A stretch of 64,000 nt of DNA. Origin: Methylobacterium cerastii (GTDB lineage Bacteria > Pseudomonadota > Alphaproteobacteria > Rhizobiales > Beijerinckiaceae). The notes below the pieces were generated by a model. That model was given only the letters and a program-made list of their open reading frames with translations, ran no database searches and was not told where the DNA came from. Positions 1-8,280 of the stretch are shown piece after piece; the first letter of the stretch is position 1; the number at the start of each line of letters is the position of its first letter. The stretch lies in assembly GCF_022179125.1 (NCBI RefSeq), contig NZ_BPQG01000036.1, positions 1 to 64,000 on the forward strand, given 5' to 3'. Both the position numbers and the translations under genes were made by a program.

Positions 1-18
1 AAACTTCTCTTTGGCCAT
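1..18 (-). CDS. tuf: N-terminal six codons of a gene leaving the window, probably elongation factor Tu (partial)
   Basis: Read on the minus strand, the first 18 bases give ATG followed by codons for A-K-E-K-F. MAKEKF is the usual N-terminus of bacterial EF-Tu, and GGAACGGG lies just upstream of the ATG as a possible ribosome binding site. EF-Tu delivers aminoacyl-tRNA to the ribosome as a GTP complex. Only six codons are inside the window, so the identification rests on that hexapeptide alone. Another protein beginning in the same way cannot be excluded. It is transcribed divergently from the outer-membrane protein gene. Confidence 0.4.
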
Positions 19-320
19 GGTTCCCGTTCCTGCGGCAGGGCCCGCGCACGGGCGCACCCGATCTCTCTATCGCCCGGCTCGCTGGGAGGCCCGGCGAAAG
101 GCGCGGTCCGATTAGAGGCTCGCCGTCCTTTGATCAAGGGCCGGGTCTCGCCCGGGACTTCGGCTGGGGGCCCCGTTGCCTGATTCGGCTGTCCGAGGCC
201 GCGTGCGGCGGCGGCGCTGCATTTGGGCTGCACTGTGGCACGGCGGGCATAGTGCCTGGGGCATGCTTACGCTTAATTGGCGCCAGAGCCATCCGGGACA
301 GTCTTCAGGTAACCCTCATC
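19..320. other. Intergenic region between divergent tuf-like and porin genes
   Basis: About 300 bases separate the two divergent starts, so promoters for both should lie here. I found no convincing -35/-10 pair, no tRNA cloverleaf and no credible small gene. The stretch is GC-rich, with several short local inverted repeats (CCGGG/CCCGG types). Confidence 0.5.
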
Positions 321-1181
321 ATGACGAAGAAGCTTCTCCTCGCATCCACCGTGCTGGCCGGCATGACCGCCGTCGCCTCCGCCGCCGACCTGCCGCGCCG
401 CGCCCCCCCGCCGGTCTTCACTCCGATCCCGGTCTTCACCTGGACCGGCTTCTACGCCGGCCTCGAGTCGTCCTACGCCTTCACCGACCGCCAGCGGATC
501 ATCACCAACGGCACCACTCCGGTCACCGTCGGCAACGTCGCGGCCGGCCGCCGCCTCTCGACCGTCACCACCGAGCAGGATGCGGTGGGCAAGCTCGGCG
601 GCACCTTCGGATACAACTACCAGTTCACGCCGGGCTCGGGCTTCGTCATCGGCGTCGCCAACAGCATCGACTGGACCGACCTCACCAAGAACCGCTTCGT
701 GATCGGCGCTCCGCTCGCCGGCGGCGTCGTGGGCAACCCGGCCGCCTACCGTCAGAGCCTCGACTGGCTCGGTACCCTCACCGGCCGCGTCGGCTACGGC
801 TTCGATCGGGTGCTGGTGTACGGCATGGGCGGTCTCGCCTACGGCAACGTGTTCTACGACGCCCGCTTCTTCACGCCCGGCAACGCCCTGCAGTTCGCCG
901 GCCGCTACGACGACTTCGAGACCGGCTATGCCTACGGCGGCGGCATCGAATTCGCAGTGCCCACCGACAGCTTTCTCAACACCTTCGCCTTCGGCAAGTA
1001 CCTCGGCCTGAAGTACGAGGCGGTCACCGTGAAGGTCGAGTACCTCCACTACGACCTGGGCAGCCGCAACGTCGTCGTCAGCGCGGTCCCCGGCGTCGGT
1101 ACCGGTGCGTACGTCTCGCGCTTCACCACCGAGGGCAACGTCGTTCGCGCTGGCTTCAACTACAAGTTCAGCGGTCTCTGA
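321..1181 (+). CDS. Outer-membrane beta-barrel protein (Omp25/RopB-like porin family)
   Basis: The 286-residue protein starts with a Sec signal peptide (MTKKLLLASTVLAGM, then A-S-A-A at about residues 20-23) followed by a Pro-rich linker and W-T-G-F-Y-A-G, the standard opening of alphaproteobacterial Omp25/RopB-type barrels. The remainder alternates polar and aromatic residues in beta-strand fashion and ends in a strand with a near-terminal aromatic (VRAGFNYKFSGL). The likely role is an abundant structural outer-membrane protein. I chose the ATG at 321 because it begins exactly at the signal peptide. A longer upstream reading would add a non-signal extension. A strong terminator follows the stop. 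Confidence 0.88.
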   Translation: MTKKLLLASTVLAGMTAVASAADLPRRAPPPVFTPIPVFTWTGFYAGLESSYAFTDRQRIITNGTTPVTVGNVAAGRRLSTVTTEQDAVGKLGGTFGYNYQFTPGSGFVIGVANSIDWTDLTKNRFVIGAPLAGGVVGNPAAYRQSLDWLGTLTGRVGYGFDRVLVYGMGGLAYGNVFYDARFFTPGNALQFAGRYDDFETGYAYGGGIEFAVPTDSFLNTFAFGKYLGLKYEAVTVKVEYLHYDLGSRNVVVSAVPGVGTGAYVSRFTTEGNVVRAGFNYKFSGL

Positions 1182-1226
1182 AATCGACCGCAGTCCCTCG
1201 GGGCTGCACCTTCAGCGACGGTTCAT

Positions 1227-1259
1227 GGGCGGGCACCGGCAGCGGTGTCCGCCCTTTTT
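1227..1259 (+). terminator. Rho-independent terminator of the porin gene
   Basis: A 12-bp stem (GGGCGGGCACCG paired with CGGTGTCCGCCC, one G-T pair) with a GCAG loop is followed directly by five T residues. It lies 45 bases past the porin stop. Confidence 0.85.
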
Positions 1260-1312
1260 CGTTACCCGGGTCGCCCCATTCCGGGAAACCAGGTTGGTTC
1301 GGTGTCGTCACC

Positions 1313-1735
1313 TCAGGCGTTCACCCGGCTTCCGGGGGGTTGCCCGTCCCGGCCGGCGGGCTTGAACAGGCCGCTCGCGGTGGCGACCAGGTTGCCGCCC
1401 TCCCCGCGGATTTCCGCCTCGCAAAACAGCACCGAGCGCCCACCGCGCACCACGAAGCCTTCGGCCAGCAGCACGCCGCGACCGGGGGCGAGGAAGCGGG
1501 TCTGCATGTCAAGGGTGAGCACCGGACGCCCCGCCGAGAGCCGCGCCGCGGTGCCCATGGCGATGTCGAGGAGCGTGCAGATCACGCCGCCATGGGCGAT
1601 GCCGAGGTTGTTGCCGTGGTCGTCGCGCAGGCGCAGCCGCAGCCGGGTTCGCCCGTCGGCATAGCCGAGGGCCTCGACGCCGCAGAGCCGCGCGAAGGGG
1701 ATGTCGGCCCCGAAGATCGTATCCTGCTCGCGCAT
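1313..1735 (-). CDS. PaaI-family hotdog-fold thioesterase
   Basis: This 140-residue protein has the PaaI-type hotdog signature: an N-G-I-A-H-G-G-V-I equivalent (NLGIAHGGVICTLLDIAMGTAA) followed by the strand TLDMQTRFLAPG. The family hydrolyses acyl-CoA thioesters, and the conserved Asp of the central helix (LLDIAMG) is present. I chose the ATG at 1735 because GGAG sits about 8 bases upstream. A reading from 1798 would add 21 Arg/Gly-rich residues. It is transcribed away from the catabolic operon at 1983-5677 and may release CoA from a product of that operon, but this is inference from position only. Confidence 0.85.
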   Translation of the reverse strand: MREQDTIFGADIPFARLCGVEALGYADGRTRLRLRLRDDHGNNLGIAHGGVICTLLDIAMGTAARLSAGRPVLTLDMQTRFLAPGRGVLLAEGFVVRGGRSVLFCEAEIRGEGGNLVATASGLFKPAGRDGQPPGSRVNA

Positions 1736-1836
1736 CGGCTGCTCCGACCCTCGCCCGTTTCGAAGGCCGGGTATGCGGGCGCCCGCGCGCCCTGACAATT
1801 CCGCCCGGCTTCGTCGCTCCGACCGCGACCGGGTCG

Positions 1837-1865
1837 TTGACAGACCGGTATGGCCGGACGGACGA
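1837..1865 (+). promoter_or_regulatory. Possible promoter of the catabolic operon
   Basis: A perfect TTGACA is present at 1837-1842, but the hexamer 17 bases further on (GGACGA) is a poor -10. The position, about 140 bases before the first gene of the operon, is reasonable. Weak evidence. Confidence 0.25.
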
Positions 1866-1982
1866 TGCCGGCAACGGGATCCGTCAAGGATCCGGCTTCA
1901 GGGATGGACGCATGCGCCCGGCTCCGGCACCCGCCGCGCCACGGATCTGCGCGGGCAGGACCGATTCCGGCAGGACGCGCCG

Positions 1983-3014
1983 ATGACCGCGCCGCGCTGG
2001 CGCCGCCGGCCCGAGGGCTCGACCTGGGGCGATTACGGCCCCGACGACCAGCTCGGCCGCGTCAACGGGCTCGATGCGGCCAAGGTGCTCCAGGGCGTCG
2101 CCGAGGTCCGCGAGGGGCGTACCTTCTGCCTCAGCCTGCCCCTCGACCTGCCCGGCGGAAACGTCCTGAACCAGCGCCGTCACCCGCCGCGCCTCAGCCC
2201 GACGGTGCGGACCAACGGCCGGCCGGTGACGAACTTCCGGGTCTGCGAGGAGGTGGACGGCGCCACCGACGTGATCTGCGACGACCGGGTGATGCTCTAC
2301 TTGCAATACTCGACGCAGTGGGACAGCCTCGCCCATGTCGGCGGCCTATTCGACGCCGACGGGGACGGAACGCCAAAACCTTTCTACTACAACGGCTTCC
2401 GCGGCGGTCTCGACGTGACGGGTCCGAGCGAGGCCGCCGAGGTCGAGGCTCCGTCGCGGGCGCACCGCCTCGGCATCGAGCGCCTGGCCGAGCACGGCAT
2501 GCAGGGTCGCGGCGTGATGATCGACCTGCGGGCGCATTGCGGCGACGCCCGCGCGCTCGTCGGCTACGACGGCCTGATGCACATCCTGGAAGCCGACGCG
2601 GTCGCGGTCGAGCCCGGCGACATGGTCTGCCTGCATACCGGCTTCGCCGACCGGCTCCTTGCCTGGGCCGGCGAGCCGGACCGGGATGCGGTCCACCGCA
2701 TCTGCGCCGTCCTCGACGGGCGCGATCGGCGGCTGCTCGACTGGATCACCGACAGCGGCCTGTCCGCGCTGATCGCCGACAACTACGCGGTCGAGGCCTA
2801 TCCCGCGCGTCCGGGCGGGGCCTGCTGCGCGATCCTGCCGCTGCACGAGCACTGCCTGTTCAAGCTCGGGCTGCCGCTGGGCGAGCTCTGGCACCTGACG
2901 CCGCTGGCGGACTGGCTGCGCGCGAACGGACGCCATCGCTTCCTGCTCACCGCGCCGCCCCTGCGGCTTCCCGGCGCCGTCGGCTCGCCGGCGACGCCGA
3001 TCGCCACCGTCTGA
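1983..3014 (+). CDS. Cyclase-family metal-dependent hydrolase (kynurenine formamidase-like)
   Basis: The 343-residue protein belongs to the cyclase family (PF04199 type). The N-terminal WGDYGPDDQLGRVNGL and the central S-T-Q-W-D-S-L-A-H-V-G at residues 110-120 mark the subgroup that replaces the classic HxGTHxDxPxH motif with STQWDxLxH. A later H-E-H-C (residues about 288-291) and MIDLRAHCG are also typical. Members hydrolyse amide or lactone-like bonds using a divalent metal. It is the first gene of a tight same-strand set: the 3-hydroxyacyl dehydrogenase starts 15 bases after its stop. The substrate is unknown, and calling it a tryptophan-pathway enzyme would be unsupported because no kynurenine genes are nearby. 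Confidence 0.82.
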   Translation: MTAPRWRRRPEGSTWGDYGPDDQLGRVNGLDAAKVLQGVAEVREGRTFCLSLPLDLPGGNVLNQRRHPPRLSPTVRTNGRPVTNFRVCEEVDGATDVICDDRVMLYLQYSTQWDSLAHVGGLFDADGDGTPKPFYYNGFRGGLDVTGPSEAAEVEAPSRAHRLGIERLAEHGMQGRGVMIDLRAHCGDARALVGYDGLMHILEADAVAVEPGDMVCLHTGFADRLLAWAGEPDRDAVHRICAVLDGRDRRLLDWITDSGLSALIADNYAVEAYPARPGGACCAILPLHEHCLFKLGLPLGELWHLTPLADWLRANGRHRFLLTAPPLRLPGAVGSPATPIATV

Positions 3015-3029
3015 CCGGAGGAGGACATC

Positions 3030-3980
3030 ATGGCCGAGATCGCCGTCGTCGGGGCCGGGCTGATGGGCCACGGCATCGCCCTGGTCCTTGCCCTCGGCGG
3101 CCATGCCGTCCGCCTCGTCGACAGCCGCCTTGAGACCCTCGACGCCGTGCCCGGCCTGATGGCCTCCGCGCTCGCGACCCTGCAGGGGGCCGGAGCCGCG
3201 CCGGACGGGTGGAGCGCCGACCGCCTCGCCGCCGCCGTTCGCCTCTCGCAGGACCTCGCAAGCGCCGTCGACGGGGCGAGCCTCGTCATCGAGGCGATCA
3301 CCGAGGACCCGGAGGCGAAGCGCGGGCTGTTCTCCGAGCTCGACCGGCTCTGCGCCGACGATGCGGTGATCGCCAGCAACACCAGCTACCTCGACGTCTT
3401 CCCGCTGATCCCGGCGATGCGCCAGCCGCGCGCCGTCGTCGCGCACTGGTACACGCCCCCCTACATCGTCGACCTCGTCGACGTGGTGCCCGGCCCCGAG
3501 ACGCTGCCGGAGGTGGTGGCGGGCATCCGCGACCTCGTCGTGGGCTTGGGCCAGGTGCCGATCGTGCTGAAGCGCTTCGTGCCGGGCTACGTCGCCAACC
3601 GCATCCAGTCGGCGATCACGGCGGAGGTGCACCACCTCCTCGACGCGGGCTACGCCACCCCGCGCGAGATCGACGACGCCATCGTGCATGGGCTCGCCTT
3701 ACGCATCCCGATCCTCGGCCACCTCGCCAAGGCGGACTTCACCGGGCTCGACCTGCAGCGAAGGGCGCTCGCCAACGCGAGCTACAGCCCGCCCCCGCCG
3801 CGCACCCGGTCCGACAGCCTCGACGCCCTCTGCGCCGAGGGCCGGACAGGGGTGATGGCCGGGCGCGGCTACTTCGATTGGGGCGGTCGCGACCCGGCGG
3901 AGCTGTTTCGCGACCGCGACCGCAAGCTGCTCGCCCTGAAGGCGGCCCTGCGCACCATCGGCCGGATGGAGGGGACGTGA
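3030..3980 (+). CDS. 3-hydroxyacyl-CoA/L-carnitine dehydrogenase family oxidoreductase
   Basis: The 316-residue protein has an N-terminal Rossmann fold (G-A-G-L-M-G at residues 8-13, then a D ending the second strand) and the family's catalytic His in A-H-W-Y-T-P-P (His about 139), followed by VDLVDVVPG and the C-terminal helical domain. The Trp-Tyr-Thr variant of the usual HFFNPP motif resembles carnitine dehydrogenase and lambda-crystallin-type enzymes acting on free beta-hydroxy acids rather than CoA esters (inference). GGAGGA precedes the ATG. Its predicted beta-keto product would suit the BKACE encoded two genes downstream. Confidence 0.85.
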   Translation: MAEIAVVGAGLMGHGIALVLALGGHAVRLVDSRLETLDAVPGLMASALATLQGAGAAPDGWSADRLAAAVRLSQDLASAVDGASLVIEAITEDPEAKRGLFSELDRLCADDAVIASNTSYLDVFPLIPAMRQPRAVVAHWYTPPYIVDLVDVVPGPETLPEVVAGIRDLVVGLGQVPIVLKRFVPGYVANRIQSAITAEVHHLLDAGYATPREIDDAIVHGLALRIPILGHLAKADFTGLDLQRRALANASYSPPPPRTRSDSLDALCAEGRTGVMAGRGYFDWGGRDPAELFRDRDRKLLALKAALRTIGRMEGT

Positions 3981-4023
3981 GCGTTCCCAGCCGCCACGCA
4001 CCAACCCCACCCGGGAGCACACG

Positions 4024-4782
4024 ATGATCAGCGCCGACCTTCGCGGCAAAGCCGTCCTCGTCACCGGGGCCTCCTCCGGCATCGGCCTGGCCGCGGCCAC
4101 GCTGTTTGCGCGTAACGGGGCCACGGTCGCCCTGAACCACCTCGCGGACGACCCACGCGGCCCGGAAGCCGCCGGGCGGCTGAGCGCCGAAGGTCTCTCC
4201 GTCACGGCGGTCGCCGGCGACGTGTCCCGCGCGGGCGAGGCGGAGGCGATGGTCGCCGCGGCGATCGCGACGCTCGGCGGCCTCGATGTGCTGATCAACA
4301 ACGCCGGCACCTCGGGCACGCAGGCGCCGATCGCCTTCGAGGACCTCGACGCGATGACCGAGGACTTCTGGAACGCGATCCTCTCGACGAACCTCGTCGG
4401 CCCCTATCGCTGCGCGCGGGCGGCCGCCCCCGCCCTGAAGGCGCGCCGCGGCGCCATCGTCAACACCGCCTCGGTGGCCGGCCTCGGGCGGCGCGGCTCC
4501 AGCATTGCCTATTCGGCGAGCAAGGCCGGGCTCGTGAACCTGACGCGCTCGCTCGCCCGGGCGCTCGCCCCCGAGATCCGGGTCAACGCCGTCGCGCCGG
4601 GCCTTGTGGCCACGCCCTGGACCGCGAACTGGCCGGAGGAGCGCAAGGCGGCGACCGTCGCCAACACCCTGATGGCGCGCCTGGCCGAGCCCGAGGACAT
4701 CGCCGAGGCGATGTTCTTCCTCGCCGCGGGCGGCGCCTACATCACCGGCGAGACGCTGGTGGTCGACGGCGGGATCATCTGA
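4024..4782 (+). CDS. Short-chain dehydrogenase/reductase (SDR)
   Basis: This 252-residue classical SDR has the cofactor motif TGASSGIG (residues 14-21), N-N-A-G (92-95), catalytic Ser about 150 in NTASVAG, and Y-S-A-S-K (Tyr163, Lys167). The C-terminus (ITGETLVVDGG) is also canonical. It likely oxidises or reduces an alcohol/ketone in the same pathway as its neighbours. It starts 43 bases after the dehydrogenase and ends 10 bases before the BKACE gene. Sequence alone does not give NAD/NADP preference or substrate. Confidence 0.88.
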   Translation: MISADLRGKAVLVTGASSGIGLAAATLFARNGATVALNHLADDPRGPEAAGRLSAEGLSVTAVAGDVSRAGEAEAMVAAAIATLGGLDVLINNAGTSGTQAPIAFEDLDAMTEDFWNAILSTNLVGPYRCARAAAPALKARRGAIVNTASVAGLGRRGSSIAYSASKAGLVNLTRSLARALAPEIRVNAVAPGLVATPWTANWPEERKAATVANTLMARLAEPEDIAEAMFFLAAGGAYITGETLVVDGGII

Positions 4783-4792
4783 GGAGACGGCG

Positions 4793-5677
4793 ATGTCGCA
4801 GAAGACCGTGATCACCTGCGCCCTGACCGGCTCGTTCGACACGACCGCGAAGAACCCGGCGGTGCCGGTCAGCCCGGAGGCCATCGCCCGCTCGGCGCTC
4901 GAGGCGGCCGAGGCCGGCGCCGCGGTGGTGCACATCCATGTCCGCCACCCCGACACCGCGGCACCGAGCATGGAGTTCGACCATTACCGCGAGGTCGTCG
5001 AGCGCATCCGCGCGCGGAACGCCGACGTGATCCTCAACCTGACGACGGGGCCCGGCGGGCGCTTCGTGCCGGGCGCGGCCGACCCGGCGGCGGCGGGGCC
5101 CGGCACCACCTTCGTGAGCCCGGAGGTGCGGACCCGCCACGTCAGCGCGCTGAAGCCCGAGCTCTGCACCCTCGACGTGGCGACGATGAACTTCGGCGAG
5201 CACCTGTTCCTCAACACTCCGGCGCACCTGCGCGCCATGGCCGAGACGATCCGAACTGCGGGCGTCCGTCCGGAGATCGAGGTGTTCGACCTCGGCCACA
5301 TCGCGCTCGCCCGCCACCTCATCGCCGAGGGGCATCTCGCCGCGCCCCCGTTATTCCAGATCTGCCTCGGCATCCCGTGGGGCGCCCCGGCCGACCCCGA
5401 GACCCTGGTGCAGATGCGGGCGCGCCTGCCGGCCGACGCGGTCTGGTCGGCCTTCGGCATCGGCCGGGCCGAATTCCCGATGGTGGCGCTGGCTGCGAGC
5501 ATGGGCGGCAACGTCCGCGTCGGCCTGGAGGACAACCTCTACCTCGCCCGTGGCAAGCTCGCGCCGAACAACGCCGCCCTGGTCGAGAAGGCGGTGACGC
5601 TGCTGTCGCTCCTCGATTGCGCGCCGGCGACCCCGGACGAGGCGCGCGCGATCTTCCACCTCCCTGCGCGCGATTGA
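4793..5677 (+). CDS. Beta-keto acid cleavage enzyme (BKACE, DUF849 family)
   Basis: The 294-residue protein matches the BKACE family throughout: the N-terminal ITCALTGS, the metal-binding H-I-H-V-R at residues 47-51, the G-N-V-R-V-G-L-E-D-N segment and the C-terminal ...NAALVEKAVTLL. BKACEs condense a beta-keto acid with acetyl-CoA and split it into acetoacetate and a new CoA ester. With the dehydrogenase upstream the logical sequence is beta-hydroxy acid, then beta-keto acid, then acetoacetate plus acyl-CoA. GGAGA precedes the start by a short spacer. The family covers many substrates (KCE of lysine fermentation, dehydrocarnitine and others), so no specific one is assigned. Confidence 0.9.
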   Translation: MSQKTVITCALTGSFDTTAKNPAVPVSPEAIARSALEAAEAGAAVVHIHVRHPDTAAPSMEFDHYREVVERIRARNADVILNLTTGPGGRFVPGAADPAAAGPGTTFVSPEVRTRHVSALKPELCTLDVATMNFGEHLFLNTPAHLRAMAETIRTAGVRPEIEVFDLGHIALARHLIAEGHLAAPPLFQICLGIPWGAPADPETLVQMRARLPADAVWSAFGIGRAEFPMVALAASMGGNVRVGLEDNLYLARGKLAPNNAALVEKAVTLLSLLDCAPATPDEARAIFHLPARD

Positions 5678-5805
5678 GCGAATCGCGCGAAGCTCCCGAG
5701 CGGGAGCGTTCTTCCCGCGACCCCGATGGGGCGGCAAGGGCCTCGCGGGGCATGCCGGGCCGGCCGACGGCAGGGCATTGCGACGGCGTTGGCCCCAAAA
5801 TGTAG

Positions 5806-5817
5806 ATTGTGCGCAAT
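5806..5817. promoter_or_regulatory. Inverted repeat upstream of ohr, candidate OhrR-type operator
   Basis: ATTGTGCGCAAT forms 4-bp ATTG/CAAT arms (GATTG/CAATC when extended by one base) around TGCG, in an otherwise GC-rich leader about 75 bases before the ohr start. MarR-family OhrR proteins bind A/T-armed palindromes at ohr promoters. No ohrR gene is in the window, so the assignment is inference. Confidence 0.35.
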
Positions 5818-5890
5818 CGATATTCGTGCAAGGAGAGGGCATCGGCTCAGCACGACGCCCGTGCGAACGCCATCCGATCAGGAGACGACG

Positions 5891-6313
5891 ATGCAGGCTC
5901 TGTACACCGCCCACGCCCACGCCACCGGCGGCCGCGAGGGTTCCGCGGCGACCGACGACAGCCGCCTCGGCGTCGGCCTCTCGACCCCGAAGGAGCTCGG
6001 CGGCAACGGCGGCCCCGGCAGCAACCCCGAGCAGCTCTTCGCCGCCGGCTACGCCGCCTGCTTCCTCGGCGCGATCAAGTTCGTCGCCGCCCAGGACAAG
6101 GTGAAGGTGCCCGAGGACGCCCGCGTCGACGCCGAGGTCGGCATCGGCAAGCGCGAGGACGGCACCGGCTTCGGCCTCACCGTCAGCCTCAAGGCCAGCC
6201 TGCCCGACATCGACCCCGCGACGGCCGCCGACCTGGTGAAGCGCGCCGACGTCGTCTGCCCGTACTCGCACGCCACCCGCGGCAACATCCAGGTCGCCGT
6301 CGCCGCCGTCTGA
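5891..6313 (+). CDS. ohr: Organic hydroperoxide resistance protein (Ohr subfamily of OsmC)
   Basis: This 140-residue OsmC/Ohr-fold protein has both redox cysteines of the Ohr subgroup: Cys57 in Y-A-A-C-F and Cys123 in V-V-C-P-Y-S-H-A-T-R. G-G-P-G-S-N-P-E-Q-L-F is also diagnostic. Ohr reduces organic and lipid hydroperoxides with lipoyl-type reductants in the cytoplasm. The ATG at 5891 follows GGAGACGACG. It ends against a long hairpin shared with the convergent oligopeptidase gene. Confidence 0.93.
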   Translation: MQALYTAHAHATGGREGSAATDDSRLGVGLSTPKELGGNGGPGSNPEQLFAAGYAACFLGAIKFVAAQDKVKVPEDARVDAEVGIGKREDGTGFGLTVSLKASLPDIDPATAADLVKRADVVCPYSHATRGNIQVAVAAV

Positions 6314-6345
6314 TCGCGGCCGAACCTGAGACTGCGAGCCTGAAA

Positions 6346-6386
6346 TGAAAAGACCCGCGACGGCAGCCCCGTCGCGGGTCTTTTCA
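6346..6386. terminator. Bidirectional terminator between ohr and the M3 peptidase gene
   Basis: A perfect 17-bp stem (TGAAAAGACCCGCGACG with its complement) around a 7-base loop. AAAA on the left and TTTT on the right give a U-tract in either direction, fitting two convergent genes. Confidence 0.88.
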
Positions 6387-6405
6387 TGGGCGTGGTCGCG
6401 GGTGG

Positions 6406-8280
6406 TCAGGCCTCGGCTTCCATCCCCTCGAGCTCCGCGATCATCCCCTCGATCATGCCGAGCCCGATCTGCCAGAAGCCGGGATCGCGTGCGTCGAGGC
6501 CGAACGGGGCCAGGAGCTCGCCGTAGGGCTTCGAGCCGCCGGCCGAGAGCAGGGCGAAGTAGCGCTCGACGAAGCCGTCCTCGGCCTTGGCGTAGACCCC
6601 GTAGAGCGAGTTCACCAGGCAATCGCCGAAGGCGTAGGCGTAGACGTAGAACGGCGAGTGGATGAAGTGCGGGATGTAGGCCCAGAACGGCTCGTATCCG
6701 GCATCGAGCGTGATCGCCGGGCCGAGCGATTCGGCCTGCACCGACATCCACAGGCCGTTGATCTGCTCGGCCGTCAGCTCGCCCTCGGCGCGGGCGAGGT
6801 GGACCTTGCGCTCGAACGAGTAGAACGCGATCTGGCGCACCACCGTGTTGATCATGTCCTCGACCTTGGCGGCCAGCATCGCCCGGCGCTGGGTCGTGTT
6901 CGTGGTCGCGGCCAGCAGGCGCCGGAAGGTCAGCATCTCGCCGAACACGCTGGCGGTCTCGGCCAGCGTCAGCGGCGTCGGCGCCATCAGCGCGCCGTTG
7001 TGGCCGGCCAGCACCTGGTGGACGCCGTGGCCGAGTTCGTGCGCCAGCGTCATCACGTCCCGCGGCTTGCCCTGGTAGTTGACGAGCACGTAGGGGTGGA
7101 CCGAGGGCACCGTCGGGTGCGCGAAGGCGCCGGGCGCCTTGCCGGGCCGCGTCGGCGCGTCGATCCAGCGCCGGTCGAAGAAGTCCCTCGCGATGCCGGC
7201 CATCTTCGGTGAGAACGCATTGTAGGCGTCGAGCACCGTGTCGCGCGCCTCGGTCCAGGGGATGGTGCGCTGCTCGACCTTCGGCAGCGGGGCGTTGCGG
7301 TCCCAGTAGGGCAGCGCCTCGACGCCGAACCACTTCGCCTTCAGGCGATAGTAGCGGTGCGACAGCCGCGGATAGGCTTCGCGCACGGCGTCCACGAGCG
7401 CGGCGACCACCTCCGGCTCGACCCGGTTCGAGAGGTGGCGGGCATCCGCCACGTCCTTGAAGCCGCGCCAGCGGTCCGAGATCTCCTTGTCCTTGGCCAG
7501 CGTGTTGGTGATCAGCGTGAACACCCGCAGGTTCTCGCGGAACACCTCGCTGAGCGCGCCGGCCGCCTCCCGGCGCACCGCGCCGTCCGGGTCCTGAAGC
7601 TTGTTCAGCGTCGGCTCCAGCGGCAGCCGCTCGCCCTGGATCGGGAAGCGCAGCGCCGCGATGGTCTCGTTGAACAGCCGGTCCCAGGCCGCGTTCGCGG
7701 TGACGGACTTCTCCAGGAACAGTTTTTCGATCCGGTCCTCGAGCTGGAACGGCTTCTCGCGGCGCAGGTCCTCGATCCACGGGGCGTAATGCGCGAGCGG
7801 CCCCCCGGCCATCGCCGCGTCCAGCACGGCGTCCTCGATGCGGTTGAGCTCGAGGGCGAAGAACAGCAGGTCGCCGGAGGCGTTCGTCAGGCGCTCGCGG
7901 GTGTCGCCGTAGAACTTCGCCCGCGCCTCGTCGGTGGTGTCGCCGGAATAGACCAGCCCGGCATAGGACATCAGCCGGCCGAGCAGCTCCTCGATGCCCT
8001 CGTAGGCGGCGACCGCGGCGGCGAGACTGGCGGAGGCGTCGGGGCCGCTCGCGAGCTGCGCGATCTTCCCGGCGTAGGTCTCGGAGAAGGAACGGCAATC
8101 CGCCTCCGCTTTCGCGAGGTCGCGGCGGAAGTCCGGGGCGTCCAGGCCGGAATAGAGGTCGGCGAGGTCCCATTCGGGGAGCGGCCCGAGGTCGACCGCG
8201 TGGGCGGCGGCGCGCGCCGCGGCGGCGCCCTCGGCGCTCCGAAGCGGTGACCAAGCGGGGGCGAGGGCTCGAATGGTCAT
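6406..8280 (-). CDS. pepF: M3-family oligoendopeptidase F
   Basis: The 624-residue protein carries the zinc metallopeptidase motif H-E-L-G-H-G-V-H-Q at residues 414-422, with E-T-A-S-V-F-G-E downstream supplying the third ligand as in M3 peptidases. The N-terminal W-D-L-x-D-L-Y-S-G is the usual PepF opening. It is a cytoplasmic peptidase that trims oligopeptides. GAGG lies 7 bases before the ATG at 8280, which I prefer over an upstream in-frame start at 8349 that would add 23 Arg-rich residues. It converges with ohr and diverges from the NtrC-type regulator. Confidence 0.9.
   Translation of the reverse strand: MTIRALAPAWSPLRSAEGAAAARAAAHAVDLGPLPEWDLADLYSGLDAPDFRRDLAKAEADCRSFSETYAGKIAQLASGPDASASLAAAVAAYEGIEELLGRLMSYAGLVYSGDTTDEARAKFYGDTRERLTNASGDLLFFALELNRIEDAVLDAAMAGGPLAHYAPWIEDLRREKPFQLEDRIEKLFLEKSVTANAAWDRLFNETIAALRFPIQGERLPLEPTLNKLQDPDGAVRREAAGALSEVFRENLRVFTLITNTLAKDKEISDRWRGFKDVADARHLSNRVEPEVVAALVDAVREAYPRLSHRYYRLKAKWFGVEALPYWDRNAPLPKVEQRTIPWTEARDTVLDAYNAFSPKMAGIARDFFDRRWIDAPTRPGKAPGAFAHPTVPSVHPYVLVNYQGKPRDVMTLAHELGHGVHQVLAGHNGALMAPTPLTLAETASVFGEMLTFRRLLAATTNTTQRRAMLAAKVEDMINTVVRQIAFYSFERKVHLARAEGELTAEQINGLWMSVQAESLGPAITLDAGYEPFWAYIPHFIHSPFYVYAYAFGDCLVNSLYGVYAKAEDGFVERYFALLSAGGSKPYGELLAPFGLDARDPGFWQIGLGMIEGMIAELEGMEAEA

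Noticed and set aside
1-320. Possible tRNA near the tuf-like gene
   Set aside because: Some inverted repeats are present but no T-loop/anticodon pattern could be assembled.
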